Counted from the first letter of the stretch, positions 1 through 7,189 are shown. The stretch: 9,880 bases of DNA from Desulfobacteraceae bacterium (GCA_003819975.1 RPPU01000114.1:1-9880), one strand, 5' to 3'. A program made the numbers and translations. Notes: generated by a model from the letters alone, not told the origin.

Positions 1-445
1 CCATGGCTTGGTCCAAAAAAGCCCGTTTCAGTTCAGAGGGCGTTTTATAAGGTCCGTTGAATACGATCTTGGGCCCCGGCATGCCGAGTTGCCGGGCGAT
101 CTCGTATTCGAACCCGGAGACCACCTCGGCCCAGGCCCCCTCCCTATGCAGAATGGCGCACACCGTCGAAAGATAGTTGGTTTTGTAGGAATAAGCGATG
201 GTGCTCGGGGCATAATGCTTGCGGAAAGCGCCCAGCATTTCCCTGAATCGGCGCACCAGTACTTCTTCCGAAATAACATACAGGGGCGAACCGTGCGCTT
301 TCAAAAGTTTGCGCACCCCGTGCCCGAAAACATCGTTCACTGTCGTGACTTTCAGATAGGAGCCCGTGAACTTGTTGGTACTGGCCAGCGAAATCTTCTT
401 GATCGCCGGTTTGACAAAAGGTATTTTTAAAGCGGGTTCAGACAT
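1..445 (-). CDS. Fold-type III PLP-dependent decarboxylase (LysA/ornithine/arginine decarboxylase family), N-terminal part only
   Basis: This is the last visible gene of the minus-strand operon. It starts at the ATG at 445-443 and runs off the left edge after 148 codons. A strong AGGAG lies 9 bases before the ATG, and the start overlaps the end of the upstream ATP-grasp gene by 8 bases. The visible part is the start of an alanine-racemase-like barrel: GSPLYVISEE (residues 52-61), then AYSYKTNYL (84-92), whose Lys88 is the expected PLP Schiff-base lysine, then AEVVSGFEYEIA (106-117) and IVFNGPYK (127-134). These match the diaminopimelate/ornithine/arginine decarboxylase 2 family, which removes the alpha-carboxylate of an amino acid. 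The substrate-specificity residues lie in the missing C-terminal half, so DAP, ornithine, arginine, carboxynorspermidine or a novel substrate cannot be told apart. A 24-residue N-terminal stretch precedes the family core. Family is secure; substrate is unknown. Confidence 0.88.
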   Translation of the reverse strand, partial: MSEPALKIPFVKPAIKKISLASTNKFTGSYLKVTTVNDVFGHGVRKLLKAHGSPLYVISEEVLVRRFREMLGAFRKHYAPSTIAYSYKTNYLSTVCAILHREGAWAEVVSGFEYEIARQLGMPGPKIVFNGPYKTPSELKRAFLDQAM

Positions 446-1481
446 AATCCATTTCTCCTGATAAAGAAAATGCGCCGAATTGTTTGATATCGGAAACAAT
501 ATCCATAGCCTGCCGCACGAACACTTCCCCCGGTTCGGGCGGCGCCATCATCGCGGTTGTTCCGCCGTTCGCCAATTCCAGCAGCAACGCCGGCAGATTG
601 ACTCCGGACAGGGCCGCAAAAGAGATCCAGGCCGGAAAACGCGGGTTGATTTCGATCAAATAATCGAGGCCGTTGTATTCGTTCCGGATGATCTCAATAT
701 CCATCGGACCGACCCAATTCAACTTCGCAATAATCGTTTCAATCAAACTTCTAAATCCTTCCCCTTCGATGGTGGTGCCCATCCAGGTGGCGCCCTGTTT
801 GGACGTAAGCAGTTTTTTGACCGGGATAAAACCGGCCAAACGGCTTTTCCGGTCGGCCAAAGCCGCCAGGGAAAAGGCCTCACCCGGAATGTATTCCTGG
901 ACCAGGATTTGCGTATGTCCCTTGCGCAGCATGCTTTCCACCGTATGTCTCAATTCCCGCATGTTGTTCGCCAAAACAGCTCCATGGGAAAGGCCTTTCA
1001 CCATGCAAGGAAACGAGGGCGCGTACAGATTATTCAAATGATCCGTATCCACGAGCGCGGTGGCGGGAAGCGCGAGCCGGATCTCATTTTTGGCCGCCCA
1101 GCTGCACAACTGCTTTTTGGCGATCCGTTCAACGACCGCCTTGTCCGGAACGAGCAGGAGAATGCGCAATGCTTCCAGTCGGGGCGCCATCTCCGCCAAA
1201 ACCGGAATCTCGGCGTCCAGATTGGGGATCAACAAGTCCAGGCCGTATTGTTTTTTGATTGCGTGCATCCGGTCCACAAACGCAGCCGGCTCTTCCGGCG
1301 GAAAAGGGACCAAATAGGCTTTGTCTATCAGCCCGGGCTCGTAAAGGCAGGTCTCGAGAGGGCTATAGGCCAAACCCAACAACTTCCACTCCGGTCTGTT
1401 TTCGTGCCGCAAAGCTTTAAGCACGCCGTAACCCGGCACGGGATTGTCGGCCGTGGTCAGGCCGGTCACGCCGATGATCAT
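438..1481 (-). CDS. ATP-grasp ligase, second of a tandem pair
   Basis: The 347-residue protein has the order expected of an ATP-grasp carboxylate-amine ligase of the carbamoyl-phosphate-synthase/PylC-like kind. An N-terminal Rossmann-like pre-ATP-grasp domain (VTGLTTADNPVPGYG, residues 5-19; LIPNLDAE, 84-91) is followed by the ATP-binding lysine region PCMVKGLSHG (158-167, Lys162), the hinge QEYIPGE (195-201), and the metal-binding segment LNWVGPMDIEI (254-264) with EINPRFPAW (277-285), where Glu263, Glu277 and Asn279 are the likely Mg ligands. Such enzymes make an acyl-phosphate and transfer it to an amine; the partners here cannot be read. Its ATG overlaps the upstream stop in an ATGA (1481-1478), with AGGAG just before, and its stop lies inside the decarboxylase start. 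It is a full-length paralogue of the preceding gene. ATP-grasp assignment is firm; pathway is unknown. Confidence 0.9.
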   Translation of the reverse strand: MIIGVTGLTTADNPVPGYGVLKALRHENRPEWKLLGLAYSPLETCLYEPGLIDKAYLVPFPPEEPAAFVDRMHAIKKQYGLDLLIPNLDAEIPVLAEMAPRLEALRILLLVPDKAVVERIAKKQLCSWAAKNEIRLALPATALVDTDHLNNLYAPSFPCMVKGLSHGAVLANNMRELRHTVESMLRKGHTQILVQEYIPGEAFSLAALADRKSRLAGFIPVKKLLTSKQGATWMGTTIEGEGFRSLIETIIAKLNWVGPMDIEIIRNEYNGLDYLIEINPRFPAWISFAALSGVNLPALLLELANGGTTAMMAPPEPGEVFVRQAMDIVSDIKQFGAFSLSGEMDYV

Positions 1482-2539
1482 GGTTTTATCTCTCCTGTGG
1501 CTGAAAATTCCATTAAGGCGAAATTACGGATCACGCTTTCGCTTACGGTGCGTACGAATAAACGCCCGACCTCATAATGACCGTTGGCTTTCACCGGCAG
1601 ATCCAGGGCCAGTCGGATCGACATCAGGGGCAGATTAAAGCCCGAACCGGCCGTCAAAAAAAGCCAGGCCGGAAAGCGGCTGTTGATTTCCATTAAGTAA
1701 TAGGCGCCGCCGCGGTGCTCTTTCAAAAACTCGCATTCGGCCGGACCCACCCAATTTAATTTCTCCAAAATAGAACGGGTCAACGCCAGCAACTCGGGAT
1801 TTTCCAGGCTCACCCCCGAACTGGCTTTGCCTTTATCGGTCAACCCTAATTTTTTCATTGCCAAACCGCCCGCCCAGCGCGATCCGCGGTCCATCAAGCC
1901 GATTACATCGAACTCGTCGCCGAATATATATTCCTGCATCAGAATCGGATAGCCCCAGATGTCGAAAAGCCGGCCGTACTCGATTTCGCCTTCTTCAAGC
2001 GAAGAACAGATCCGTGCATCGCTCAACAAGGCTTTCAACAAAAAAGGCGTGCCGATTTCGCCCACCCGGCCCTGAACTTCCTCCACATTATTCAAAGCGA
2101 CGGTGCGCGGCACCCGGATTTGGTGCTGCAAGCCGAATTCATAAAGCAGGTTTTTACCCCTCGATTTCACGCTTTCCAGGGACGGCAGCAGTAAAGCGAT
2201 GCCTAAGGCTTTCAAACGCTCGTAAAGTTTGGCGTACAAAAGCACCTCCGAATCCAGCGAGGGCACAATGACATCGATCGGGTCCCGGCGGTGAATTTCC
2301 TCCAAGCGCTGCAACAAGGCTTCTTCGCCGGCCGACGGAAACGGAACCAGATAAATCCGGTCGAAAAGATCGGGGAAAAAAATGCCGTTGGTTAGGGTTT
2401 CGAAAACCAGGCCCGTGATGCGTCCCTGGAATTCCGGGGCATGCCGCAGACAGCGCGCAAACCCCACCCCGGGATAGGGGTTGTCCATGACCAGCAAACC
2501 CGTCACCGCCACGTGGATATCTTTAAGACTTTTTCCCAT
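1478..2539 (-). CDS. ATP-grasp ligase, first of a tandem pair
   Basis: This 353-residue protein is a divergent paralogue of the next gene. I chose the ATG at 2539-2537 because a GGGAG lies just upstream; the longer frame opening at 2581 would add 14 poor residues and a bigger overlap with the RRE-like gene. Domains in order: an N-terminal Rossmann-like part (VAVTGLLVMDNPYPGVG, about residues 10-26), the ATP-lysine region FLLKALL (166-172, Lys169), the hinge QEYIFGDEFD (202-211), and the metal-binding region LNWVGPAECEF (261-271) with EINSRFPAW (284-292); Glu270, Glu284 and Asn286 are the likely ligands. The motif shell is intact, so it is probably active, but the lysine-loop region lacks the glycine-rich stretch seen in the partner (KALLSDARIC against KGLSHGAVL). 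The start overlaps the RRE-like gene by 17 bases. The pair may form a heteromer or add two different groups in sequence. Confidence 0.9.
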   Translation of the reverse strand: MGKSLKDIHVAVTGLLVMDNPYPGVGFARCLRHAPEFQGRITGLVFETLTNGIFFPDLFDRIYLVPFPSAGEEALLQRLEEIHRRDPIDVIVPSLDSEVLLYAKLYERLKALGIALLLPSLESVKSRGKNLLYEFGLQHQIRVPRTVALNNVEEVQGRVGEIGTPFLLKALLSDARICSSLEEGEIEYGRLFDIWGYPILMQEYIFGDEFDVIGLMDRGSRWAGGLAMKKLGLTDKGKASSGVSLENPELLALTRSILEKLNWVGPAECEFLKEHRGGAYYLMEINSRFPAWLFLTAGSGFNLPLMSIRLALDLPVKANGHYEVGRLFVRTVSESVIRNFALMEFSATGEIKP

Positions 2540-2912
2540 TTTTCTTTTCTCCCAGGCCGAGCCGGACCAGTTCGTCCACAAACTCCCGCAAGCCGTTGAT
2601 CGCTTCCTTGAACGAAGCGATTTCGAATTTCCCGGAAAGTTCTTCGAGCAAGGCGCGACCGCTCTTGCCGGCCATCAGCCCTTTCAAAAGAAAGGCGGCC
2701 GAGCCGTTCAGGGAATACACTTCGCCGTTGCGGCGGTTGAACACGAACGCTTCATCTCCTTTTTCCAGGTGATTGTCGCGCATATGTTCCGCCGGACGGA
2801 ATCCCAATTCTTCGCTCAGGCGGTCCAAGTGTTTTTCGCAGATCGGAAACGTTTCCGATACTCTGTCGCAGGCTTCTTCGCCGTATACTTCCATAACACA
2901 ATGAGCATTCAT
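2523..2912 (-). CDS. PqqD/RRE-like small protein with Cys/His-rich N-terminus
   Basis: The protein is 129 residues from the ATG at 2912-2910, which has AAGGAG 8 bases upstream; the same frame is open further upstream but only inside the end of the TPR gene. Residues about 50-118 look like a PqqD-type fold: EAFVFNRRNGEVYSLNGSAAFLL (about 54-76) is the strand-turn-strand and first helix typical of PqqD-like proteins, and a helical remainder ends in FVDELVRLGLG. PqqD and related RiPP recognition elements bind a precursor peptide and deliver it to a modifying enzyme. The N-terminal 30 residues are not part of that fold and carry His4, Cys5, Cys15, Cys25 and His28 (FPICEKH at 22-28), which resembles a small zinc finger. 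It overlaps the first ATP-grasp gene by 17 bases and follows the TPR gene by 56 bases. The PqqD call is by pattern only; zinc binding is inference. Confidence 0.75.
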   Translation of the reverse strand: MNAHCVMEVYGEEACDRVSETFPICEKHLDRLSEELGFRPAEHMRDNHLEKGDEAFVFNRRNGEVYSLNGSAAFLLKGLMAGKSGRALLEELSGKFEIASFKEAINGLREFVDELVRLGLGEKKNGKKS

Positions 2913-2943
2913 CACGCGTTCTCCTTCATGTTTTTCCGATCCT

Positions 2944-2957
2944 ATCTTTATAAAGAT
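2944..2957. repeat. 14-base perfect palindrome between the TPR and RRE-like genes
   Basis: The sequence atctttataaagat reads the same on both strands. It lies in the 56-base gap between the TPR stop and the start of the RRE-like gene. With no loop it is a poor hairpin, but flanking CGATC and GATCG can extend an alternative fold. It could be an operator or an mRNA processing site separating the two parts of the operon; it could also be chance in AT-rich DNA. Confidence 0.3.
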
Positions 2958-2968
2958 CGAAAAACCAT

Positions 2969-5791
2969 CTATGATTTCAAAGCCGTTAGCCCGCTGTCCG
3001 CGCCGTAATTGCCGGGGAGCAATTTCAGCGATTCCTCGAACAGGCGCCGCGCTTCCTGCTTGTTGCCCTTTTGCAATTCGGCCCAACCCCGGCCGTTGAG
3101 CGGCGCGATATAACGGATCTCGGGATGATACGCCTCCAGACGTTTAAAAATCGCGATCGCCTTGTCATACTCCTTCAGGTAATAATAACTCCAAGCCAGG
3201 TTGTCGAGCATATAGCTCCACTGGTCCCAGGCCTTGGCGGTGGCCGGAACCTGGGCCAAAAGCTTATCAAAGCGCTCGACGGCTTTATCGAACCCGCCCA
3301 GCACATATTCCAGCGTTCCCAATCCCAGATTGGCTGAAATATTTTTTGAATCGTATCCCAAGGCTTTCTCAAAATGAAACCGGGCCGCTTCATATGCGAA
3401 CAGATTGTAATAGCTCCAACCCAGATCGGCATGCAGGTCTTTCAGCTTGGCATGCTCGGCCAATATTTTATGGAACTCTTCATTATCCATATAAGCCGGA
3501 TACAGATAGATAGCGGTTAAAAATTCCTGGCGGGCCTTCTCCAAATTGTTCAATTTGACATAGCACAATGCCAGGCCGTAATGGGGTTCTCCCAGATAGC
3601 GGTTCACCTGCAGGGACTGGTTGAACTTTTCCAAAGCATCGTTGTATTTTCGTTCCTGATAAAGGGCCCAACCCTGATTGTTGTAGGCATCCACCGCCTT
3701 TGGCTGCAATTCCGCGATCTTCTGATTAATCGCCTTGGCTTCGGCATACCGACCCTTGCGGAAATGAATAGCCGAGAGGGTGCGCCAGGCATCGGCCAAA
3801 TCCGGTTTCAAGGTCGTAGCCCGCGTGAGCCGCGCCAAAGCCTCTTCATCCTTGTTTTTGTAAAAAAGGACCCAGCCGCTGCCGACCAGGGAATCAAGGT
3901 CGTCTTTTTCTTTTTGCAATAAATCGTCAAAAAGCGCATAGGCCTCGTCCAGTTGACCGACCCAATATTTGCACCAGGACAAAGCTTTTTGGACTTCCTT
4001 GTCCTCTTTCCGGTTTTTTAAATATTCCTCGAAAACCGGAGCAGCCAGGGCATATTGCAGATAATAATAATAACTCCATCCCAAACCGGCATACAAATCC
4101 CACCAATCTTTGTTCTCTTTAATCAGGGCCGCCAACTCCGGAGTGTGGGCGTAATAAGGATAGATTTGAATGCTGGTCAATAACTCTTTCTTGGCTTCCG
4201 GCTTTTTTCCCGCTTTGGCATAAGCGAGACCCAGGCCGTAATGAGCATCGGCCAGATAGGGATTAAGCCGTATGGATTCCTCAAACGCTTTGGCTGCATC
4301 CTGAGGTTTGCCGTCCAAAGAATAAGCCCATCCCAAACTGTTCCAGGGGCTCAAAGCCGCAGGGTTCAATTCGGTCAATTGTTTATATTCTTTGGCCGCT
4401 TCACCGTATTTCTTCTGGCTCAACAACAGCTGGGCCAGGAAAGCCTGGCTGTCATAATGATCTTTTTTATAGCTTAAAGCCTTACGCAAGGACTCCAGGG
4501 CTTTGACCGGATCCTGTTGATAGGAATAATAATACGCCAAGCCGTTATACGCTTCATAATTATCTTTTTTCAATTGGACTGCTTTTTCAAAAGACGCCTT
4601 CGCTTCGGGCAATTTGGCATAAGCCAAATAAGAGGAACCCAGCCCCACCTGAGGTTCATCCCAAGCGGGTTTCAGCTTGGCGGCAGCTCCGAAGTTCGCC
4701 AAAGCCGAATCCAAATCGCCGAGCCAGCGGCAGCTCCAGCCGGCGGCGGTCAGAGCTTCAGGGTCGTCGGCCTGGACCTCTTTCAAATATCCCGAAAGTC
4801 GAAATAGAGCCGCATAATAATTACCGAGCTTCTGATAGGCAATGCCCCACTCCTTCCACAACTTCCGCCACTCCGGTTTTTTATCGATTATCTCGTATAC
4901 CGCCGATGTCTCCGGGTAATAGGGATTCAAAAGAATGGTCTTTTTTAAACTCTCAAAAGCCTCTTGTTTGTTTTGGGCATTTTCCGATAGGGCCAATCCG
5001 TACCAATCTTCCATGGAATCTTTTTTCAGATTCAGCGCCTTCTTAAAAGCCTCTTCGGATTTTAGATAATTTTTCAAACTGAACTGAATCCACCCCAATT
5101 TATTCAGGGCCAGGCGCGCCTTGTCCGCTTCCGGTTTTACCATTTGGCCGGCTTTCTCATAGGCCTCCGCCGCTTCGATCGGCTTCCCGTGCTGTGCGCA
5201 AAGATCGCCCAAATCCGTTAGGATCTGACTGCGCGGCATAAAATCGTTCATATATAAAGAAGCGGTTTTAAGATTTTGGACGGCTCCGGCCGTATCGCCT
5301 TTGTTTTTCAAAAGCAGCGCCAAACCGTAGTGACCGTCCGAGTACATGGATTCGATATAAGCTCGGTCGCTGCTCGCATACGACATAAAATCCGAATTTT
5401 TAACGTGCTTTTCGGCCCAAGCCACCTGCTTGAGAAAACTCTTCCGGGCATTCGTTTCATCCCCTTTAAACAGCTGGGACCAAGCTTTGGCCTGAATCAC
5501 ATCTTGGCCGTCCGGCGCCAAAATTTCGGCATCGGTAATGAATTTTTCCGCTTCTTTAAGCCGCCCCTGTTTAATCAACGCCCAAGCCAACATCACTTTG
5601 GCGTCTTTGGATTTAGGCTCCTCTTGCACGGCTTTAACAAAAAGTTTTTCCGCCGATAAGTAGTCTTTTTCCTTGAATTTTTTCATACCGTCTTTATAGG
5701 CGGAAGCGGCTAAAGCCTGACCAAAAGAGAGGAAAAACCAAAAAAATGTAATAACAATCGTAAAAAAACAAACGGATCTCACCCTTTGCAT
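2969..5791 (-). CDS. Large secreted tetratricopeptide-repeat protein
   Basis: This 940-residue protein begins with a Sec-type signal peptide: MQRVR, a hydrophobic stretch to about residue 26, then a likely cleavage after ALAA (26-29). No lipobox cysteine is seen, so a soluble periplasmic or extracellular location is likely. The rest is almost entirely TPR helices, with repeat ends such as A...F..AL.L.P recurring every 34 or so residues. There is a higher-order repeat: (H/W)YGLAL modules at residues 154, 263, 517 and 737, the last three followed by a P-Y/A-Y segment and, in two, by a conserved LGWSYY (570-575, 790-795). Aromatics are very frequent. TPR arrays bind proteins and act as assembly scaffolds; none of the visible part is catalytic. 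It is first in the operon, downstream of the sigma-54-type element. The SD is formed by a GAGGGGGGGG run 6 bases before the ATG. TPR proteins are also found in exopolysaccharide and exosortase loci. Confidence 0.93.
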   Translation of the reverse strand: MQRVRSVCFFTIVITFFWFFLSFGQALAASAYKDGMKKFKEKDYLSAEKLFVKAVQEEPKSKDAKVMLAWALIKQGRLKEAEKFITDAEILAPDGQDVIQAKAWSQLFKGDETNARKSFLKQVAWAEKHVKNSDFMSYASSDRAYIESMYSDGHYGLALLLKNKGDTAGAVQNLKTASLYMNDFMPRSQILTDLGDLCAQHGKPIEAAEAYEKAGQMVKPEADKARLALNKLGWIQFSLKNYLKSEEAFKKALNLKKDSMEDWYGLALSENAQNKQEAFESLKKTILLNPYYPETSAVYEIIDKKPEWRKLWKEWGIAYQKLGNYYAALFRLSGYLKEVQADDPEALTAAGWSCRWLGDLDSALANFGAAAKLKPAWDEPQVGLGSSYLAYAKLPEAKASFEKAVQLKKDNYEAYNGLAYYYSYQQDPVKALESLRKALSYKKDHYDSQAFLAQLLLSQKKYGEAAKEYKQLTELNPAALSPWNSLGWAYSLDGKPQDAAKAFEESIRLNPYLADAHYGLGLAYAKAGKKPEAKKELLTSIQIYPYYAHTPELAALIKENKDWWDLYAGLGWSYYYYLQYALAAPVFEEYLKNRKEDKEVQKALSWCKYWVGQLDEAYALFDDLLQKEKDDLDSLVGSGWVLFYKNKDEEALARLTRATTLKPDLADAWRTLSAIHFRKGRYAEAKAINQKIAELQPKAVDAYNNQGWALYQERKYNDALEKFNQSLQVNRYLGEPHYGLALCYVKLNNLEKARQEFLTAIYLYPAYMDNEEFHKILAEHAKLKDLHADLGWSYYNLFAYEAARFHFEKALGYDSKNISANLGLGTLEYVLGGFDKAVERFDKLLAQVPATAKAWDQWSYMLDNLAWSYYYLKEYDKAIAIFKRLEAYHPEIRYIAPLNGRGWAELQKGNKQEARRLFEESLKLLPGNYGADSGLTALKS

Positions 5792-5797
5792 AAGCGT

Positions 5798-5807
5798 CCC
5801 CCCCCTC
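5798..5807 (-). promoter_or_regulatory. G8-tract ribosome binding site of the TPR gene
   Basis: On the minus strand GAGGGGGGGG stands 6 bases before the TPR start codon and is the only Shine-Dalgarno-like sequence there. The uninterrupted run of eight G is unusual for a ribosome binding site. Changes in run length could alter spacing and translation, but nothing here shows that this happens. Confidence 0.5.
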
Positions 5808-5874
5808 GATATTTTTATTGTCGGTTTGGCAACTGCTGATTTGATGTGGCTTTTGATTGCCTGCTCGTTTTATT

Positions 5875-5890
5875 TGCAAATCATATGCCA
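5875..5890 (-). promoter_or_regulatory. Sigma-54 (RpoN) type -24/-12 promoter for the TPR-RRE-ATP-grasp operon
   Basis: Read on the minus strand, TGGCATATGATTTGCA fits the TGGCAY-N5-TTGCA consensus with the invariant GG (5889-5888) and GC (5877-5876) exactly 10 bases apart. A transcript would start near 5864, leaving a leader of about 73 bases before the TPR ATG, and the site is intergenic and correctly oriented. Sigma-54 promoters need an enhancer-binding activator; a possible upstream site is the CAAAAG-N8-CTTTTG inverted repeat at 6002-6021. A similar string occurs by chance inside folD, so the match alone is not proof. Confidence 0.6.
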
Positions 5891-5891
5891 C

Positions 5892-6280
5892 GCTTATTTA
5901 TTCGGATATGGACCCAAAATGGATAAATATTTTTTAGTCGGAGAATGAGTCCTAATCGGTATGTGATTTTTTTATTGGCAGCTGAGAAGTTAAAAAGATC
6001 CCAAAAGGGGCAAAACTTTTGACGCGCGGCATGGATGGATTTTAAAGACCATTAACCCGCGAACCTGACCGGTTTCGGCATCATCGAATCCGGACTGTGC
6101 CTTTCCGGAAGAAAAGTACTGCTCCACCCGGGATATAATAACCGGAATTCGGATTTACGAATCTTTGTTCTTGACAGGCGCAGGTCTGATTGCTTGAATG
6201 CCGGCGATATCCCAACTCTCTTCTGAATCCGGCAAAGGGTTGGATCCGGTTCAAATTTTCGAAACTGATTGGGTTTCGCC
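5892..6280. other. Non-coding region between folD and the TPR operon
   Basis: Apart from the dyad at 6002-6021 and a small hairpin (CGAAAC-N7-GTTTCG, 6260-6278) directly after the folD stop, I see no gene here. The hairpin lacks a following U-run on the minus strand, so it is a weak terminator at best. Several ATCCGG-containing stretches recur around 6085, 6225 and 6243. Open frames in this stretch have no convincing start or ribosome binding site. Confidence 0.5.
6002..6021. promoter_or_regulatory. Candidate activator-binding inverted repeat
   Basis: CAAAAG, 8 bases, CTTTTG form a perfect 6-base dyad centred about 148 bases upstream of the predicted sigma-54 transcription start. Distance and symmetry suit an enhancer-binding-protein site, but there is only one copy and the arms are simple in composition. 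Confidence 0.25.
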
Positions 6281-7189
6281 TCAAGCCGGGTCGAGTTTGA
6301 ATTTCAAAGATTGCAAAGTATTGCGCATCAGCATGGTGATGGTCATGGGTCCGACGCCGCCGGGCACGGGCGTGATCCAACCCGCGATCTCCCGGGCCGC
6401 TTCAAAATCCACATCACCCCTGAGAATCGCCACTTTTTTTCCGGTCTTTTCGCTGATTTTTTCGCCCACGCGGTTCACGCCCACATCGATCACGCACGCA
6501 CCGGGCTTGATCCATTCCGGCTTAATCAAGCCGGGTGCTCCGGCCGCCACGATCAAAATGTCGGCCCTTCGGCAATGGTCGGCCAGGTTGCGCGTTCCCG
6601 TATGGGTCACCGTGACGGTCGCATTGGCGTGCGACCCCTTTTGAAGCAGCATATTGGCAATGGGTTTGCTCACCAGATTGGAACGTCCCACCACCACTAC
6701 TTCCGCGCCGGGGATCGGCACCCCGGCCCGCACCAGCATCTCCTGAATTCCGGCCGGCGTGCAGGGCGGGAACCGGACGGCCGAGCCGCCCATCATCAGT
6801 CTCCCCAGATTGACCGGATGCGACCCGTCCACATCTTTATCCGGATCAATGGCGCTGACGATGTTTTTTTCATCCATGTGCTTGGGCAGGGGCATTTGCA
6901 CCAGAATACCATGAACCGCCTCATTCCGGTTGTATTGGCCGATCAAATCCAACAGCTCTTTTTCCGACAGGGTTTCGGGGCGGTTATCCTGGATTTCATG
7001 GAAACCCAACTCATGCGCGGTTTTTATTTTAAGCGACACATACGAAATCGAGGCCGGGTTTTCACCCACCAGAATCGTCACCAACCCGGGCACGACCCCA
7101 TGACTCGCTTTGATCTTTTGAACTTCATTTTTGATTTCCTGCAAGATGATTTCGCGGATTTCCATCCCGCTGATTATTTTGGCCGGCAT
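6281..7189 (-). CDS. folD: Bifunctional methylenetetrahydrofolate dehydrogenase / methenyltetrahydrofolate cyclohydrolase
   Basis: FolD interconverts 5,10-methylene-THF and 10-formyl-THF in the cytoplasm, using NADP for the dehydrogenase step, and supplies one-carbon units for purines and formylmethionine. The 302-residue protein has every signature: YVSLKIK (50-56), giving catalytic Tyr50 and Lys54; ILVQMPLP (95-102) with Gln98; DPDKDVDG (115-122) with Asp121; the Rossmann motif VVVGRSNLVSKP (165-176); and PGGVGPMT (276-283). The key positions fall at the same numbers as in the Escherichia coli enzyme. GAGGTG lies 5 bases before the ATG at 7189. The segment KISEKTGKKVAI (244-255) is a little longer than usual in this loop. 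It is co-directional with the TPR operon but separated from it by nearly 500 bases, so it is probably a separate unit. Length and motifs are normal for the family. Confidence 0.98.
   Translation of the reverse strand: MPAKIISGMEIREIILQEIKNEVQKIKASHGVVPGLVTILVGENPASISYVSLKIKTAHELGFHEIQDNRPETLSEKELLDLIGQYNRNEAVHGILVQMPLPKHMDEKNIVSAIDPDKDVDGSHPVNLGRLMMGGSAVRFPPCTPAGIQEMLVRAGVPIPGAEVVVVGRSNLVSKPIANMLLQKGSHANATVTVTHTGTRNLADHCRRADILIVAAGAPGLIKPEWIKPGACVIDVGVNRVGEKISEKTGKKVAILRGDVDFEAAREIAGWITPVPGGVGPMTITMLMRNTLQSLKFKLDPA

Noticed and set aside
480..1577. Plus-strand open frame of 365 codons
   Set aside because: It is antisense to the second ATP-grasp gene, with low-quality composition and no ribosome binding site; the minus-strand frame has clear catalytic motifs.
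2523..3086. Longer 187-codon version of the RRE-like gene
   Set aside because: The extra 58 residues lie mostly within the end of the TPR gene; the ATG at 2912 has a strong ribosome binding site and starts the conserved part.
5694..5891. Short minus-strand open frame across the TPR start and promoter, considered as a precursor peptide
   Set aside because: It starts inside the sigma-54 element and overlaps the TPR signal peptide in another frame, so it would not be fully on the predicted transcript.
6171..6200. TTGACA followed by a TTGAAT-like box on the plus strand
   Set aside because: There is no plus-strand gene downstream; it faces the 3' end of folD, and the -10 match is poor.
6246..6256. 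GGTTCAAATT, resembling a tRNA T-loop
   Set aside because: There is no pairing T-stem, anticodon arm or acceptor stem around it.
6655..6670. A second sigma-54-like string (TGGCAATGGGTTTGCT) on the plus strand
   Set aside because: It lies inside folD, antisense to the conserved SKPIANML codons, and no plus-strand gene follows. It is most likely chance and shows that such matches need context.
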